Source: JAODBJ01 sp963782465 (GTDB taxonomy: Bacteria; Actinomycetota; Acidimicrobiia; IMCC26256; PALSA-610). Taken from it: DNA of 64,000 nucleotides. Shown one piece after another: positions 54,213 to 63,344 of this stretch (its first letter is position 1; the number at the start of each line of letters is the position of its first letter). The notes under the pieces were generated by a model. That model was given only the letters and a program-made list of their open reading frames with translations. It had not been told where the DNA came from and did not search any database. The stretch covers positions 310,001 to 374,000 of the forward strand of contig CAWAJR010000001.1 in the NCBI GenBank assembly GCA_963782465.1, written 5' to 3'. Made by a program: the position numbers and the translations under genes.

Positions 54213-55283
54213 TTGGCGCAGACCCGTTCCGAGGTCCTGTTCGCCGCGTTGCGCCTGGTGGCACCGGGTACGCCCTTGCGCGAAGGGATCGACCGCATCC
54301 TCCAGGCCAAGATGGGTGCGCTCATCCTCGTCGGCGACGGTCCCGAGGTGCTCAACATCTGTTCCGGTGGGTTCCTGCTCGACGCCGAGTTCACGCCGCA
54401 ACGGCTCTCGGAACTGGCCAAGATGGACGGCGCGATCATCCTCGCCTCCGACGGGTCGCGGGTCGCTCGGGCCAACGTGCACCTCGTGCCCGATCCCGAC
54501 ATCCCCACGACCGAGACCGGCACCCGCCACCGGACCGCGGAGCGGGTCGCACGCCAGATCGACGTGCCGGTGATCACGGTCTCGGAAGAGATGGGTGTGG
54601 TCTCGATCCACCACCGCGGCCACAAGAAGACGCTCGAACCGATCCCGCGGGTCCTCGCCCGTGCCGACCAGGCCCTGCAGATCCTCGGCCGGTACAAGGC
54701 CCGGCTCGACGGCGTCAGCGGCGCCCTCTCGGCCCTCGAAGTCGAAGATCTCGTCACCGTGCGCGACGTCGCGACGGTGTTGCAGCGGGCCGAGATGGTG
54801 CGACGTATCGCGGGCGAGATCGAGGAGTACGTCATCGAGCTCGGCACCGACGGCCGTCTCGTCGAATTGCAACTCGAAGAGCTCACCGGCGGGGTCGACG
54901 AAGACCGCCGGCTCGTCTGCAAGGACTACTTCGTGCAGTCGAGCGAATGGGTGTTGAGCAACATCACGGCTCGGCTCTCGAGCCTCTCCGACGAGGAGAT
55001 GCTCGACCTGCGCGGCGTCGCGTCGCTGCTGCACCTCGCCAGCGACATGGACCTCGATTCCTCGCTGCAACCGCACGGCTACCGGTTGCTGAGCAAGATC
55101 CCGCGACTGTCGGAAACGATCGCGGAGAAGGTCGTCGCCCGTTTCGATCATCTGCCGAAGATCATGCGGGCGAGCATCGCCGACCTCGTCGAAGTGCCCG
55201 GCGTCGGCGAAGCCCGCGCCCGCGCGATCAAAGACGGCCTCTCCCGCGTCGCCGAGAGCTCCATCCTCGACCGCTACGCCTGA
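54213..55283 (+). CDS. disA: DNA-integrity scanning protein / diadenylate cyclase DisA
   Basis: Makes c-di-AMP. The DAC domain has the DGAIILASDG motif and ETGTRHRTAERVA (RHR). A helical linker and a C-terminal helix-hairpin-helix domain (VEVPGVGEARARAIKDG) follow. The start is TTG 54213, with GGGAGG (54202-54207) five bases upstream; the in-frame TTG 54150 lies before a TAGCGT -10 box (54153) and so is unlikely. 356 residues. RadA, encoded upstream, inhibits DisA in Bacillus. Confidence 0.95.
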   Translation: MAQTRSEVLFAALRLVAPGTPLREGIDRILQAKMGALILVGDGPEVLNICSGGFLLDAEFTPQRLSELAKMDGAIILASDGSRVARANVHLVPDPDIPTTETGTRHRTAERVARQIDVPVITVSEEMGVVSIHHRGHKKTLEPIPRVLARADQALQILGRYKARLDGVSGALSALEVEDLVTVRDVATVLQRAEMVRRIAGEIEEYVIELGTDGRLVELQLEELTGGVDEDRRLVCKDYFVQSSEWVLSNITARLSSLSDEEMLDLRGVASLLHLASDMDLDSSLQPHGYRLLSKIPRLSETIAEKVVARFDHLPKIMRASIADLVEVPGVGEARARAIKDGLSRVAESSILDRYA

Positions 55284-55340
55284 CCGCCCACACTGCGCAG
55301 GCGGCTCGCCCGTGGCTGCCGTCGGTAGCATCCGCCCCCG

Positions 55341-56072
55341 ATGGCTGCATTGCGAGAAGGTCCGTACCCCGACGTCACGTCCGAGTCGATCGTCCTGCGG
55401 GTCGACGGCGACGAAGTGCCGGCGTTCCACGTCCGCCCCGACGGCATGCCGATCGCCGGGGTGGTGCTGCACCCCGACATCGCGGGAATGCGCCCCCTGT
55501 TCGAGGACATGGCCCGGCGGCTCGCGACGAACGGGTTCGCGGTGTGCGCGGTCGAACCGTTCGTCCGCCTCACCGACGAGCAGAAGGCGAGCGTCGAGGC
55601 TCGGATGGCGGCCGTCTCGCATCTCGACGACGCCAGCCAGCTCGCCGACCTCGAAGCCGCGGCCAACCGGCTCGTCGTCGAAGACGACGTGACCACGATC
55701 TCGGTGCTCGGTTTCTGTATCGGTGGCTACTACACGTTCAAGGCGGCCGCGTCCGAGCGTTTCGACCGGGCCGTCGCCTTCTACGGGATGCTGCGCACGC
55801 CCGAGGGCTGGCGGGGTACCGGCCACCGCGACCCGATCGACGGCCTCGCCGGCGCGTGCCCCACGCTCGCCGTGTTCGGCAGCGCCGATCCCTTCACCCC
55901 GGCCGCCGACATCGAGGCGCTCCGCCAGGTGTGGGCCGGCCGCTCCGACTGCGAGATCATGGTCGTCGAAGGTGCGGAGCACGGTTTCGTGCACGACCCC
56001 GACCGTCCCGCCCACCGTCCCGACGATGCCGCCGCAGCCTGGGACCGCGCCCTCGCCTTCATGCGCCCCTGA
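55341..56072 (+). CDS. Dienelactone hydrolase family protein
   Basis: An alpha/beta-hydrolase of 243 residues with the DLH-type nucleophile region VLGFCIGGYYTFKAAA (Cys in the Ser place), VVLHPDIAGMRPLFEDMARR and a C-terminal VVEGAEHGFVHDPDRPA holding the His. Members hydrolyse lactones or esters, in aromatic degradation or otherwise; no pathway neighbours. Unclear substrate. Start ATG 55341. Confidence 0.82.
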   Translation: MAALREGPYPDVTSESIVLRVDGDEVPAFHVRPDGMPIAGVVLHPDIAGMRPLFEDMARRLATNGFAVCAVEPFVRLTDEQKASVEARMAAVSHLDDASQLADLEAAANRLVVEDDVTTISVLGFCIGGYYTFKAAASERFDRAVAFYGMLRTPEGWRGTGHRDPIDGLAGACPTLAVFGSADPFTPAADIEALRQVWAGRSDCEIMVVEGAEHGFVHDPDRPAHRPDDAAAAWDRALAFMRP

Positions 56073-56206
56073 GTTTCGGCCTCGCCGAGCGCCGTCGAGA
56101 TCGTCGACCGGCTGCAGTCGTTGCTCGTCGATTCGTGACGCGGCGGATCGGCCGGTCGGTGCGCCTCGTTCTGGTTCGTGTGCGGCGGCGATGCGACACT
56201 CTGATC

Positions 56207-56980
56207 ATGGCGCTGCGTGACGAGCTCGGCACGATGATCGATGGCCGCCCCGGCACGTGGGGCGTGTATGCACGCCATCTCGACACCGACGAGACCGTCG
56301 CGATCCGAGCCGACGAGGTGATGCCCGCGCAAAGTTCTCTGAAGGTCGCGGTGCTGCTCACCTACACGAAGAAGGTCGGTCTCGGCACGGACGATCCCAC
56401 TCGTCGCGTCAGCCTGTTGGTGGAGGACCACGAACTCGGCAGCGGCGTGCTGCGCTATCTCGCGCCGGCACTCTCGCCCACGCTCAACGATCTGGCGTGG
56501 CTGATGATCGTCCTGTCGGACAACATCGCCACGCGCGCGCTGATCCGCGAACTGGGCGGACCGGAGATCATCGAAGCCGAAATGGAGGCGCTCGGCGTTC
56601 CGCGCCTGCGATTGCGTGCATCACCCGAAGACGCGGACTACAGGTTCATGGCGACGCCGCACGATCTTGCCGAGGTCTACACGCACCTTGACGAGCGCGC
56701 TCGGGAAATGCTGTACCGAGTTGAAAAGGTGTTCTTGGCCCGCCGCGTCCCGCACTGGCCCGACGCGATCGACTGGGGGATCACCTCGCCCGTACGCGTG
56801 TACAGCAAGGCGGGTTGGGGACGCGAATGCGTCGATGCCGGTCTCTTCGAGACCGATGGCGGTTCCTGGGTCGTTGCGGCGATGGGAAAGGACCTCCCCG
56901 ACTTGTGGCACCGACCCGACGACGAAGGGCCACGCATGCTCGCTGACCTGGGGGCGGCCATCTACCACGCGTGGCGGTGA
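56207..56980 (+). CDS. Class A beta-lactamase-like serine hydrolase without signal peptide
   Basis: A 257-residue protein of the serine beta-lactamase/PBP fold. SxxK is Ser43-Ser-Leu-Lys46 (MPAQSSLKVAVLL), the SDN motif is SDNIATRALIREL near residue 104, and a KAG (SKAGWGREC) replaces KTG. There is no signal peptide, so it would be cytosolic, which is unlike secreted beta-lactamases. A resistance function is therefore not assumed. A GACACT -10-like box ends six bases before the ATG. Confidence 0.75.
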   Translation: MALRDELGTMIDGRPGTWGVYARHLDTDETVAIRADEVMPAQSSLKVAVLLTYTKKVGLGTDDPTRRVSLLVEDHELGSGVLRYLAPALSPTLNDLAWLMIVLSDNIATRALIRELGGPEIIEAEMEALGVPRLRLRASPEDADYRFMATPHDLAEVYTHLDERAREMLYRVEKVFLARRVPHWPDAIDWGITSPVRVYSKAGWGRECVDAGLFETDGGSWVVAAMGKDLPDLWHRPDDEGPRMLADLGAAIYHAWR

Positions 56981-57292
56981 CCGAGCGCGATTCGCGGCTC
57001 GGCGTCATTGGCCGCCGCTCACCAGTCGTGTGGTGCAAGCGGCGCCCGGGGCGTGAAGGCGCCTCCGCGTACGAGATCGGCGACGATCTCGCGCACGTCC
57101 TGTCGGTCGAGGATGAGCGCGAGCGAACGGACTGCCACCGAGGCGAGCTCCTCGACGTCGCGTCGTACGAGGCCGTCCTTGCCGAGCCACACGTCGATGC
57201 GGATTTACGGGCCGTCGATTCCTCGCCACCTTCGCGAAGGTCCCCGCCCGACCGTCGCTGCACGCGCCGGGCAGTCGTTACCCTCGCGGCCG
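56981..57292. other. Intergenic stretch with a possible 57-codon minus-strand frame
   Basis: The only coding-like item is a minus-strand frame at 57019-57192, GTG start, about 57 residues (MWLGKDGLVRRDVEELASVA and on). It looks helical and charged with reasonable codon use, but a stop lies just upstream and no family is recognised. It could be a remnant or a small protein. Confidence 0.3.
57279..57284 (+). promoter_or_regulatory. -10 box of a leaderless transcript
   Basis: TACCCT lies 8 bases before ATG 57293 with no ribosome site. Confidence 0.45.
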
Positions 57293-57892
57293 ATGTGGAG
57301 CAAGGGTGAGGTGGTCGAGTACCGCCAGGTGGTGCGAGGTAAGCCGTGGTGCGTCACGCCGGCGCGTGTCGTCGAGGACAACGAAGACCTGCTTGTGCTG
57401 TGGTGGCCTCAGGGCACGCAGTACCTGCTCGGCACCCACGACGACCGTAACGACGTGCTCCACCGGTGGGCGTCGGGCACCTGGGACCTCGCGAAGACGG
57501 AATGGTGGGGCGGCCCGAGCCTCCAGGTGGTGCCGACCGGCGCCGCGTTCGCGCTGTGGCCGTTCCGTCTCGAGCCCGACAACGACGTGCTCGGCTGGTA
57601 CTGCAACCTCCAACGCCCGCTCGAGCGCACCGCAAGCGGATTCGATAGCGAGGACTGGACGCTCGACGTGTGGGCCGAGGCCGACCTCTCGAGGTGGCAC
57701 TGGAAGGACGAGGACGAGTTGCAGGTCGGGATCGATGCCGAGGTCTACAACGCCGAGGATGTCGCGCGGATCCGCGCTGCCGGCGACGACGTCGTCGCGC
57801 TCATCGAGGCACGCGATCCGATCTTCGCCGAGTGGCGCGACTGGAAGGCGCCGGCCGATTGGTTCGACCTGCCGCCGCGACTCGATCGCTGA
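57293..57892 (+). CDS. DUF402 family protein
   Basis: A 199-residue protein with the DUF402 pattern (FomD/YgaC-like): WPFRLEPDNDVLGWYCNLQR, DWTLDVWAEADLSRWHWKDE and DELQVGIDAEVY. Relatives are nucleotide- or nucleoside-diphosphate phosphatases with metal-binding Asp residues (DEDE-type here). The exact substrate is unknown. ATG 57293 is eight bases after its -10 box. Confidence 0.78.
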   Translation: MWSKGEVVEYRQVVRGKPWCVTPARVVEDNEDLLVLWWPQGTQYLLGTHDDRNDVLHRWASGTWDLAKTEWWGGPSLQVVPTGAAFALWPFRLEPDNDVLGWYCNLQRPLERTASGFDSEDWTLDVWAEADLSRWHWKDEDELQVGIDAEVYNAEDVARIRAAGDDVVALIEARDPIFAEWRDWKAPADWFDLPPRLDR

Positions 57893-57992
57893 TCGACCGC
57901 CGGGTCAGCGCCCGCCCGCATCCGTCCGGTGGACGAAACGTGGGCCGCGAGGCCGTCTGACGTCCACTGGAGCGCTGAAGGTCGGCGCCCGG

Positions 57993-58660
57993 TCAGCTGG
58001 TCGCGCGGGCCGACATCTCTTCGCGGTCGAGGATGCGGTAGCGGCTGCGGCCCGACACTTCGAGCCAGCCGAGCTTGATGAACGTGGCGATGGCCTTGTT
58101 CACCCGCTCCCGGGAGGCGCCGACCATGCCGGCGAGCTCTTCCTGGGTGAGCGGCATCCGGAACTCGTTCTCTTCGCCGGCCAGTTCGAGGAGGCGCTTC
58201 GCGGTGCGGCCGGTCACGTCGAGGAACATCGCGTCGGCGAGCGCTTCGTCGGTGGCGCGTAGGCGGCGAGCGAGGATCCGCACGACGGCCCACAGCACTT
58301 CGGGACGGGCGCGGAGCACATCTTTGACGTCGTCGAAGTCGATGGCGATCAGGTGCACCGTGGTGAGGGCGCGGGCGTCGGCCGACCGGCGGCCGCCGTC
58401 GAACAGCGACATCTCACCGAACAACGCACCGGGCCGAGCACCGCGACGACCGACTCGCGCCCGTCGGGGGCTTTCGCCGCGATCGCGACGCGGCCGGAAA
58501 AAACGACGTAGAGATGCCGGGCGATGTCGCCCTGGTGAAAGATCGTCTCGCCCCGCCGTGACTTCGCGAGGGCCGTGCGGCCTCGCAACTCCTCGAGCAG
58601 GTCGGGCGGGAGCGTGCCGAAGAGGTCGGTCTTGTCGAGCACAGGCTGACGTGCCGCCAT
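57993..58660 (-). CDS. Crp/Fnr family regulator, frameshifted near 58427-58435
   Basis: A cyclic-nucleotide-binding (cNMP) domain reads LLEELRGRTALAKSRRGETI and FHQGDIARHLYVVFSGRVAI up to VVAVLGP. The C-terminal frame starts at GALFGEMSLFDGGRRSADAR and ends in a winged helix (TQEELAGMVGASRERVNKAI). Adding one base in the CACCGGGCC run gives VLGPGALFGEMS and joins the frames. So this is a CRP-type global regulator, most likely intact. ATG 58660 has AAGGA nine bases upstream; TAGCAT -10 at 58681-58686. Confidence 0.85.
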
Positions 58661-58736
58661 CTCGTGAATCCTTGGTCAGAATGCTAGCGATCGCTCGCCG
58701 CGAGCGCGATGGGTTCGATGTCTGATCGGCAAATGT

Positions 58737-58755
58737 GACCCTTGGCATAAGGGTC
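58737..58755. promoter_or_regulatory. Perfect 7-bp-arm palindrome between crp and the PIN/TRAM gene
   Basis: GACCCTT-GGCAT-AAGGGTC. One arm is preceded by TGTGA, the CRP half-site core. It lies between the two divergent genes and may be an operator for the Crp-type regulator. Confidence 0.35.
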
Positions 58756-58850
58756 GTTGGCCCCGGAACTTCCATCGCACCGGACGACCACCGTCTGTGG
58801 CCGTTCAAGCGTGCCCGCCGAGGCGCCGAAATCAGGCTGGGAGGCCGTTG

Positions 58851-59894
58851 ATGTTCGTCGAAGTCGTCCGGGGCTTCATGGTGGTGCTGTGCACCGCGGC
58901 AGGGTTCTGGGCCGCGCGCGACCTCGGCGTACCGCCCGACGTCCAAGGTCTCGGCGGGATGTTGGGGTGCCTCTTCGGTTACGTGGGCGGTGGGCTGGTC
59001 GGCCGGCTGCTCGAACGGGCCGTCGGGGCCGTCGAGCACCGGGTCGACCGACTGCCGCCGGCCGCGTTCCTCGCCGGCGCGCTCGGCGCGATGGCGGGCG
59101 CGATCGCGGGCGCGACGATCGCGGTGCCGCTGGCAGTGCTGTTGCCGGCGCGGGTCGCGCTCCCGTTCGGCGGGCTGGTCATCTGGGTTGCCGCGTTCGG
59201 CGGGTTCCGCGTCGTCGGGCATCAGAGCGCTTCGCTGTTCGAGATGCTCGGCTTGTCGACGCGCCCCCTTGTCCGCGCCCAGGCGTTCGATGCCAGTGAC
59301 GGCTTCATCGTCGACAGTTCGGTGTTGATGGACGGGCAGCTGCTCACACTGGCGCGCAGCGGGCTCCTGGGCGGTGACCTGCACGTCCCGCGCTTCGTGC
59401 TCGACGAGGTGCAGGGTTTCGCCGACGCACCCGACGACACGCGCCGGCGGCGTGCCCGGCGCGGCTTGGAAACACTCGAGGTACTGCAACGCGAAGGCCC
59501 GCTCCGGGTGTTCGTCCTCGACGACGAGATCCCCGAGCACGCGGCCGTCGACACGAAGCTCGTGGCGCTCGCCAAGCGGCTGCAGTTGCGCTTGCTCACC
59601 AACGATCAACCTCTCGCTCACATCGCCGACGTGCAGGGGGTGCCGACCTGCAACATCCGGCGCCTCGCGCTCGACCTGTCGCCGGCCATCGTCGCCGGCG
59701 ACTTCGTGAAGGTCGCGTTGACGAAGCGCGGCCGTGAGAAAGGCCAGGGAGTCGGCCATCTCGACGACGGATCGATGGTCGTCGTGAACGGCGGGTCGGA
59801 ACTGGTCGGCGGTCCCGACGTGATGCTCCAGGTGACTTCCGTCGTGCCGACCGCGGCCGGGCGCATGGTCTTCGCGACCTTGGAGAAGCCGTAA
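58851..59894 (+). CDS. PIN/TRAM-domain membrane protein (YacL-like)
   Basis: About 347 residues. N-terminal membrane helices (FMVVLCTAAGFWAARDLGV, FLAGALGAMAGAIAGATIAV), then a PIN-like nuclease domain (IVDSSVLMDGQLLTLARSGL, DDEIPEHAAVDTKLVALAKR with acidic residues) and a TRAM RNA-binding domain near the C-terminus (GHLDDGSMVVVNGG). In Bacillus the orthologue yacL lies between disA and ispD, as here. RNA processing is inferred. ATG 58851 has GGGAGG six bases upstream. Confidence 0.85.
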   Translation: MFVEVVRGFMVVLCTAAGFWAARDLGVPPDVQGLGGMLGCLFGYVGGGLVGRLLERAVGAVEHRVDRLPPAAFLAGALGAMAGAIAGATIAVPLAVLLPARVALPFGGLVIWVAAFGGFRVVGHQSASLFEMLGLSTRPLVRAQAFDASDGFIVDSSVLMDGQLLTLARSGLLGGDLHVPRFVLDEVQGFADAPDDTRRRRARRGLETLEVLQREGPLRVFVLDDEIPEHAAVDTKLVALAKRLQLRLLTNDQPLAHIADVQGVPTCNIRRLALDLSPAIVAGDFVKVALTKRGREKGQGVGHLDDGSMVVVNGGSELVGGPDVMLQVTSVVPTAAGRMVFATLEKP

Positions 59895-59904
59895 TACTGC
59901 GTCG

Positions 59905-60549
59905 ATGCCCCGCACCTACACCGTTGTCGTTGCCGCCGGCGGCGGCACCCGCTTCGGTGCGGCCAAACAGTTCGAACCGCTCGGCGGCACGACGGTGGTC
60001 GAACGGTCGGTTGCCGTCGCGGCCGGAGCGACCGACGGGGTGATCGTCGTGCTCCCGGCCGGCGCCCCCTGGGAACCGCGACCGCCGGCGCGGACCGCGA
60101 CGGGTGGCGCGACGAGGTCCGACTCGGTGCGGGCCGGGCTCGCGTGCGTCCCCGACGACGTCGAGATCGTCGTCGTGCACGACGCCGCGCGCCCGCTCGC
60201 GACCAGCGCGCTGTTCGCGGCGGTGATCGACGCGGTACGCGCGGGCGCCGACGGTGCGATCCCGGTGATCCCGATCGTCGACACCGTCAAGCGCGTCTCC
60301 GGCACGCGGATCCTCGAAACCGTGCCCCGCGACGATCTCGTCGTCGTGCAGACGCCGCAGGCGTTCCGGCTCGAGCTGTTGCGCCGGGCCCATGCCGGCG
60401 GCGGCATCGACACCGACGACGCCGCCATCGTCGAGGCGGCCGGTGGCAACATCGTCGGCGTGCCCGGCGACCCGCGCAACGTGAAGCTGACGGTGCCCTC
60501 CGACCTCGAGTTCGTGCGCGCCATGCTCGAAGAAGGCCTGGCGCGATGA
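59905..60549 (+). CDS. ispD: 2-C-methyl-D-erythritol 4-phosphate cytidylyltransferase
   Basis: Third step of the MEP isoprenoid pathway. TVVVAAGGGTRFGAAKQFEP is the CTP-binding motif; IVVVHDAARPLATSALF, VVQTPQAFRLELLRRA and DDAAIVEAAGGNIVGVPGDP follow. 214 residues. The stop overlaps the ispF start. Confidence 0.95.
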   Translation: MPRTYTVVVAAGGGTRFGAAKQFEPLGGTTVVERSVAVAAGATDGVIVVLPAGAPWEPRPPARTATGGATRSDSVRAGLACVPDDVEIVVVHDAARPLATSALFAAVIDAVRAGADGAIPVIPIVDTVKRVSGTRILETVPRDDLVVVQTPQAFRLELLRRAHAGGGIDTDDAAIVEAAGGNIVGVPGDPRNVKLTVPSDLEFVRAMLEEGLAR

Positions 60550-61040
60550 AGATCCGCGTCGGCCTGGGTTACGACATCCATCCGTTCGGCTCGGGCGCGC
60601 CGCTCGTCCTCGGCGGCGTGCACATCGAAGGTGCCTCCGGTCTTGCCGGCCATTCCGACGGCGACGCGATCGCGCACGCGGTCGCCGACGCCGTCCTCGG
60701 GGCGGCCGGGTTGCCCGACCTGGGCACGCTCTACCCGGCGACCGACGACCGGTGGCGAGACGCCGATTCGCTCGGGATGCTCCACGATGTCGCCGAACGC
60801 GTCGCGCACGACCGTTGGGCGGTCGGCAACGTCGACATCGTGGTCGCCGCCGAGGAACCCAAGCTCGCGCCCCACGTGCCGACGATGACGGCCAACGTGG
60901 TGGGCGCGCTCGCGCCCGCTCGTGAACCGATGGGCGAACCGATCCTCGTATCGATCAAACCCAAACGCGGTGAAGGGCTCGGCCCGATCGGCCGCGCCGA
61001 GGGCATTGCGGTCTGGGCCGTGGTGCTGCTCGGCCGCTGA
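60546..61040 (+). CDS. ispF: 2-C-methyl-D-erythritol 2,4-cyclodiphosphate synthase
   Basis: Makes the cyclodiphosphate in the MEP pathway. VGLGYDIHPFGSGAPLVLGG holds the Asp/His zinc ligands, then GLAGHSDGDAIAHAVADAVL. 164 residues, full length. ATG 60546 overlaps the ispD stop (ATGA). Confidence 0.96.
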   Translation: MKIRVGLGYDIHPFGSGAPLVLGGVHIEGASGLAGHSDGDAIAHAVADAVLGAAGLPDLGTLYPATDDRWRDADSLGMLHDVAERVAHDRWAVGNVDIVVAAEEPKLAPHVPTMTANVVGALAPAREPMGEPILVSIKPKRGEGLGPIGRAEGIAVWAVVLLGR

Positions 61041-61071
61041 ATTCTCGAACTTCGGTCGCGGGCGCGCCCGG

Positions 61072-61077
61072 TACCCT
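61072..61077 (+). promoter_or_regulatory. -10 box of a leaderless cysS transcript
   Basis: TACCCT lies 7 bases before the cysS GTG (61085), no ribosome site. Confidence 0.45.
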
Positions 61078-61084
61078 CTCCCGC

Positions 61085-62461
61085 GTGTTGCGCGTGTACG
61101 ACACTGCGGCGCGTACGAAGCGCGAGTTCGTTCCCCGGGTGCCGGGGCGAGTGTCGATGTACGTGTGCGGCCCGACGCCCTACGACGTGCCGCATCTCGG
61201 CCATGGCCGAACCGCGGTCGTGTTCGACACGATGCGCCGCTACCTGCGCTGGCGCGGCTTCACCGTCACCTACGTGAGCAACGTCACCGACATCGAAGAC
61301 AAGATCATCGCCCGGGCGAAGCAACAACACACCACCGAGGAGGAACTCGCCGAGCGGTACGAGGGAACGTACTGGGAGGAGATGCAGCGGCTCGGCGTGC
61401 AGCGGCCCGACGAGTTGCCGCGCGCGACCGGTTTCATCGAACCGATGCAGCGGCTGATCGCCGAACTCGTCGCGCGCGGGAAGGCCTACGTCGTCGAGGG
61501 CCAGGGCGTGTACTTCGCGGTCGAGTCGCAGGCCGACTACGGCAAGTTGTCGCACCGGTCGGTGCCCGATCTGCTCGAAAGCGCCGGGGCGCGAGTCGAC
61601 GTCGACGAACGCAAGCGCAGCCCGATCGACTTCGCGCTGTGGAAGGCGGCGAAGCCCGGCGAACCGGAATGGCCCTCGCCGTGGGGGCCGGGCCGGCCCG
61701 GCTGGCACATCGAATGCTCCGCGATGTCGCTCGAAATCCTCGGCGACGGTTTCGACCTGCACGGCGGCGGCACCGACCTCGTGTTCCCGCATCACGAAAA
61801 CGAGATCGCGCAGGCCGAAGGCGCCGGCCACGAGTTCGCGCGTTACTGGCTCCATTCGGCCATGGTGACGGTCGGCGGCGAGAAGATGGGCAAGTCGCTG
61901 GGGAACTTCCGTGACCTTTCCGACGCACTCGACGCGCACGGACCGCGCGCGTTCCGGCTCCTCGTGTTACAGACGCACTACCGGCGCGCCATGGAGATCA
62001 ACGACGTGCAGCTCACCGCCGCCGCGGCTGCGGTGAAAGGGCTCGACAACCTGTTCCGCCGGGCCGGCACCGAAGGCGTGCTCGAGGGCACGCCCCGCGA
62101 CCTTCCTGCGTTCACCGAAGCGATGGACGACGACTTCGGCACACCGGAAGCGCTGGGTGTCGTCTTTTCGGTGGCGAAGGAAGCCAATGCCGCGATCGAC
62201 GGTGGCGACCGGGCGGCGGCCGCCGAGCTCGTCGCGACGGTCCGCGAACTCGCGGGCGTGCTCGGGCTCGAGGTCGGGGTGGCGAGCGACGCGGCCGCCG
62301 GCGAATCTCTCGGGATCGAAGCGCAGATCGCGGCGCGCAACGATGCGAGGGCGAACAAGGACTGGGCCGCCGCCGACGAGATCCGCGAGTTGTTGCGGGC
62401 GCAGGGCATCGAGTTGGAAGACACGCCGAAGGGCACCATCTGGCGTCGGGCAGGCGAGTGA
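61085..62461 (+). CDS. cysS: Cysteinyl-tRNA synthetase
   Basis: Class I synthetase, 458 residues. YVCGPTPYDVPHLGHGRT holds the zinc-binding Cys and the HIGH motif (HLGH here); WHIECSAMSLEILGDGFDLH follows, and GGEKMGKSLGNFRDLSD is the KMSKS loop. It has the full C-terminal helical tail, which separates it from MshC of mycothiol synthesis. GTG 61085. Confidence 0.95.
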   Translation: MLRVYDTAARTKREFVPRVPGRVSMYVCGPTPYDVPHLGHGRTAVVFDTMRRYLRWRGFTVTYVSNVTDIEDKIIARAKQQHTTEEELAERYEGTYWEEMQRLGVQRPDELPRATGFIEPMQRLIAELVARGKAYVVEGQGVYFAVESQADYGKLSHRSVPDLLESAGARVDVDERKRSPIDFALWKAAKPGEPEWPSPWGPGRPGWHIECSAMSLEILGDGFDLHGGGTDLVFPHHENEIAQAEGAGHEFARYWLHSAMVTVGGEKMGKSLGNFRDLSDALDAHGPRAFRLLVLQTHYRRAMEINDVQLTAAAAAVKGLDNLFRRAGTEGVLEGTPRDLPAFTEAMDDDFGTPEALGVVFSVAKEANAAIDGGDRAAAAELVATVRELAGVLGLEVGVASDAAAGESLGIEAQIAARNDARANKDWAAADEIRELLRAQGIELEDTPKGTIWRRAGE

Positions 62462-63344
62462 CGCGCGGGCGCCCATCGGGCGCGTCACGCGGCCGGCGGC
62501 CACCGCAGAACCGCGACCGCCGGCAGCAGCGCGAACGTGCGCACGACGGCGACCGCGAGCGGCGCCCGTCGCGCGGGCGCGACGACCTGGGCGGTGACCA
62601 GGTGGAGGGGCGGCGCGCGGTGCTCGAGTTGTTGCGCGGGGCCGGCGGCGGGTTCGCAGCGTCATGCTCTCGCTCGAGGCGACCGCCGACCCGGTGCTCG
62701 ACGAGATCGCCGAACGCGCCGGACCGACGTTCCGCGTCGTACCCGCCGAACGGATCGAGGCCGAAGCGCGCACCGACGCGCACCAAGGTGTGGTTGCCCG
62801 CACCGAGCCGCTCACCCCCGTCGATCTCGACGCGCTCCTCGACCAGGACGATGCGTTCATCGTTGCGCTCGACGGTGTGACCGACCCGCGCAATCTCGGC
62901 GCCGTGCTGCGGGTCGCCGAAACGGCCGGGGTGACCGGCATCGTGCTCCCGCGCCACCGGTCGGCGCGGATTACACCTACCGTCGCGAAAGCCGCGGCCG
63001 GCGCGATCGAATATCTGCCGATCGCGCTGGTGAGCGGCATCCCCGCCGCGTTGGGGAGCGCGGCGCGTGCCGGAGTTTGGAGTGTCGGCCTCGACGAGAG
63101 CGGAGAGCAGTCGATCTTCGGTTTGACCGTCGCCGACCAGCCGATTGTCGTCGTGCTGGGCGCTGAGGGTTCCGGCCTGTCGAGGCTTACCCGAGACCGG
63201 TGCGAGGTGGTTGCGCGCATCCCGATGCGCGGGATGCTCGCGTCGCTCAACGTGTCGACGGCCGCCGCGATCGCGTGCCACGAGATCGCGCGGCAGCGGC
63301 CCGATCGGGTGTTTCCGCGCGATGATCTGGCGTCGCCGGGTTAG
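62458..63344 (+). CDS. rlmB: 23S rRNA (guanosine-2'-O-)-methyltransferase RlmB-type, frameshifted near 62634-62643
   Basis: A TrmH/SpoU-family methyltransferase. A basic N-terminal tail (GTG 62458) leads to GGDQVEGRRAVLELLRGAGG; the frame is then lost and the second frame gives VRSVMLSLEATADPVLDEIA, followed by ALDGVTDPRNLGAVLRVAET, VVVLGAEGSGLSRLTRDRCE and IPMRGMLASLNVSTAAAIAC (the SPOUT knot). Adding one base in GCGCGGGGCC joins the frames. The stop TAG falls within the first bases of tRNA-Thr. Essential-function status unknown. Confidence 0.85.

Noticed and set aside
53148..56015. A minus-strand frame of about 955 codons over radA, disA and the DLH gene
   Set aside because: Three well-supported plus-strand genes occupy the span; the antisense frame has shadow composition.
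54167..56980. A plus-strand frame of about 937 codons joining an alternate frame of disA to the beta-lactamase-like gene
   Set aside because: Only its last 257 codons have domain evidence; the first part is an off-frame reading of disA and the DLH gene.
56207..56980. Antibiotic-resistance beta-lactamase
   Set aside because: Lack of export signal and the KAG instead of KTG make a resistance role unsupported; kept only as a fold-level call.
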